A stretch of 25,171 nucleotides of DNA from positions 1 through 25,171 of the IMG/VR virus record IMGVR_UViG_3300032265_000773, one strand, 5' to 3'. The DNA is from a virus. Positions 24,639 through 25,171 of the stretch are shown piece after piece (position 1 is the stretch's first letter; each line of letters starts with the position of its first letter). The notes below the pieces were generated by a model that did not search any database, had not been told where the DNA came from, and saw nothing but the letters and a program-made list of their open reading frames with translations. The position numbers and the translations under genes are program-made.

Positions 24639-25171
24639 TCACAACAAATATTAAACATAGGAACAGCTAATAGCGGAACCGGCGACACGTTGCGTGTAGC
24701 GTTTACTAAAGTTAACAGTAACTTTAATGAATTATATACCGCCCTGACAAACGCATCTCTTAAAGGTGTTGTTGGCGGTACTGGTATAGCTGTTAGTTTA
24801 TCGCAAGCAGGCTATGCAAGTATTGTTAATACATTACCAGCAACTCCTGGATTTTCAAACATAGCAGTATCCGGCCAAACTAGAGTTTCAGCATCGTCTT
24901 TATCTGATACATTAACTGTGGCAGCAGGATCAAATGTTACGCTTATTACAAATCCAGTAACAAAAACAGTTACAATTAATTCTGGAGGCGGAATTAATAT
25001 CAACGGTAATTTTATTCCAGTAGGCGGTTCAGTAGTTATTCCTACTGGCACTACAGCAGCATCGTCGATTACTGGCACTACTTTAGCAAATAATGTTACT
25101 GGTTCAAGTTTAACCGGTGTCGGTACTATTACAACAGGAACCTGGAATGGTGCCCCTATTACTAATCAATA
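24636..25171 (+). CDS. Tail fibre protein, N-terminal part (gene cut by window end)
   Basis: The frame opens three bases after the giant gene's stop and runs off the window; 178 complete codons are present. The N-terminus 'MSQQILNIGTANSGTGDTLR' then 'VAFTKVNSNFNELYTAL' is a very common start of tail fibre and short-fibre-like proteins in marine T4-like phages, thought to dock the fibre on the virion. It continues as low-complexity beta-rich sequence with 'DTLTVAAGSNVTLITNPVTK' (about 91-110) and then 'TGSSLTGVGTITTGTWNGAP' (about 156-175), the 'S.LT.VGT.T.GTWNG' repeat of trimeric fibre shafts. The C-terminal receptor-binding part is outside the window. T4 gp10/gp12-like roles cannot be told apart here. 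Confidence 0.75.
   Translation, partial: MSQQILNIGTANSGTGDTLRVAFTKVNSNFNELYTALTNASLKGVVGGTGIAVSLSQAGYASIVNTLPATPGFSNIAVSGQTRVSASSLSDTLTVAAGSNVTLITNPVTKTVTINSGGGININGNFIPVGGSVVIPTGTTAASSITGTTLANNVTGSSLTGVGTITTGTWNGAPITNQ

Noticed and set aside
24812-25078. An 88-codon minus-strand open frame at the right end
   Set aside because: It is antisense to the tail fibre gene, which has recognisable fibre motifs in the + frame.

Overview
The window is a stretch of a tailed phage genome, from a contractile-tailed, T4-like myovirus. Every gene is on the + strand, genes overlap or sit within a few bases of each other, the DNA is AT-rich, and the gene order follows T4-type baseplate genes: the C-terminal end of a gp48/gp54-like tube-cap protein, gp53-like wedge, a large hub-like protein, gp5-like spike, gp25 wedge, gp6 wedge, a giant structural protein, and the start of a tail fibre gene. 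The sequence style (AATAAATA late-promoter-like box, G-S-G-Y and GDGTTT fibre modules, the 'NIGT..SGTGDTLR.AF.KVN.NF' fibre start) fits the marine T4-like phages of cyanobacteria, SAR11 and similar hosts. The host itself cannot be read from this window.

Layout. Bases 1-188: C-terminal end of a baseplate-tube junction protein. 191-490: gp53-like. 492-2708: 738-aa probable hub protein (gp27-like role, inferred). 2692-4248: gp5-like central spike with an OB-fold and an octad-repeat beta-helix but no lysozyme domain; it probably starts at a TTG inside the hub gene. 4251-4694: gp25. 4695-4741: the longest intergenic gap (47 bp), holding a late-promoter-like box and a ribosome binding site. 4742-8446: gp6, enlarged to 1234 aa. 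8439-24632: one 5397-aa gene taking up about 64% of the window. 24636-25171: 5' part of a tail fibre gene, cut by the window end. No stretch over 50 bp lacks a gene. I saw no tRNA, CRISPR, insertion sequence or clear terminator.

How they work together. In T4-type phages gp5 and the hub form the central spike complex; gp6, gp25 and gp53 form the wedges around it; gp48/gp54 cap the baseplate and start the tube. The giant gene lies where T4 has gp7, the next wedge component, so it is most simply a baseplate-peripheral or host-contact protein. It has a scaffold of conserved-looking blocks into which many small beta-rich modules have been placed: a cupredoxin-like domain without copper ligands, five CBM5/12-like W/Y modules, a seven-bladed FG-GAP (integrin-alpha-like) propeller, G-S-G-Y modules, eight copies of a G-M-x-V-x-G-x-G-I module, and fibre-type GDGTTT modules.

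The most striking observations are nested insertions. An approximately 350-aa array of five beta modules splits one CBM-like module, other modules interrupt propeller blades, and the same module type also sits inside gp6. This looks like a modular host-recognition surface built by domain insertion into a baseplate protein.
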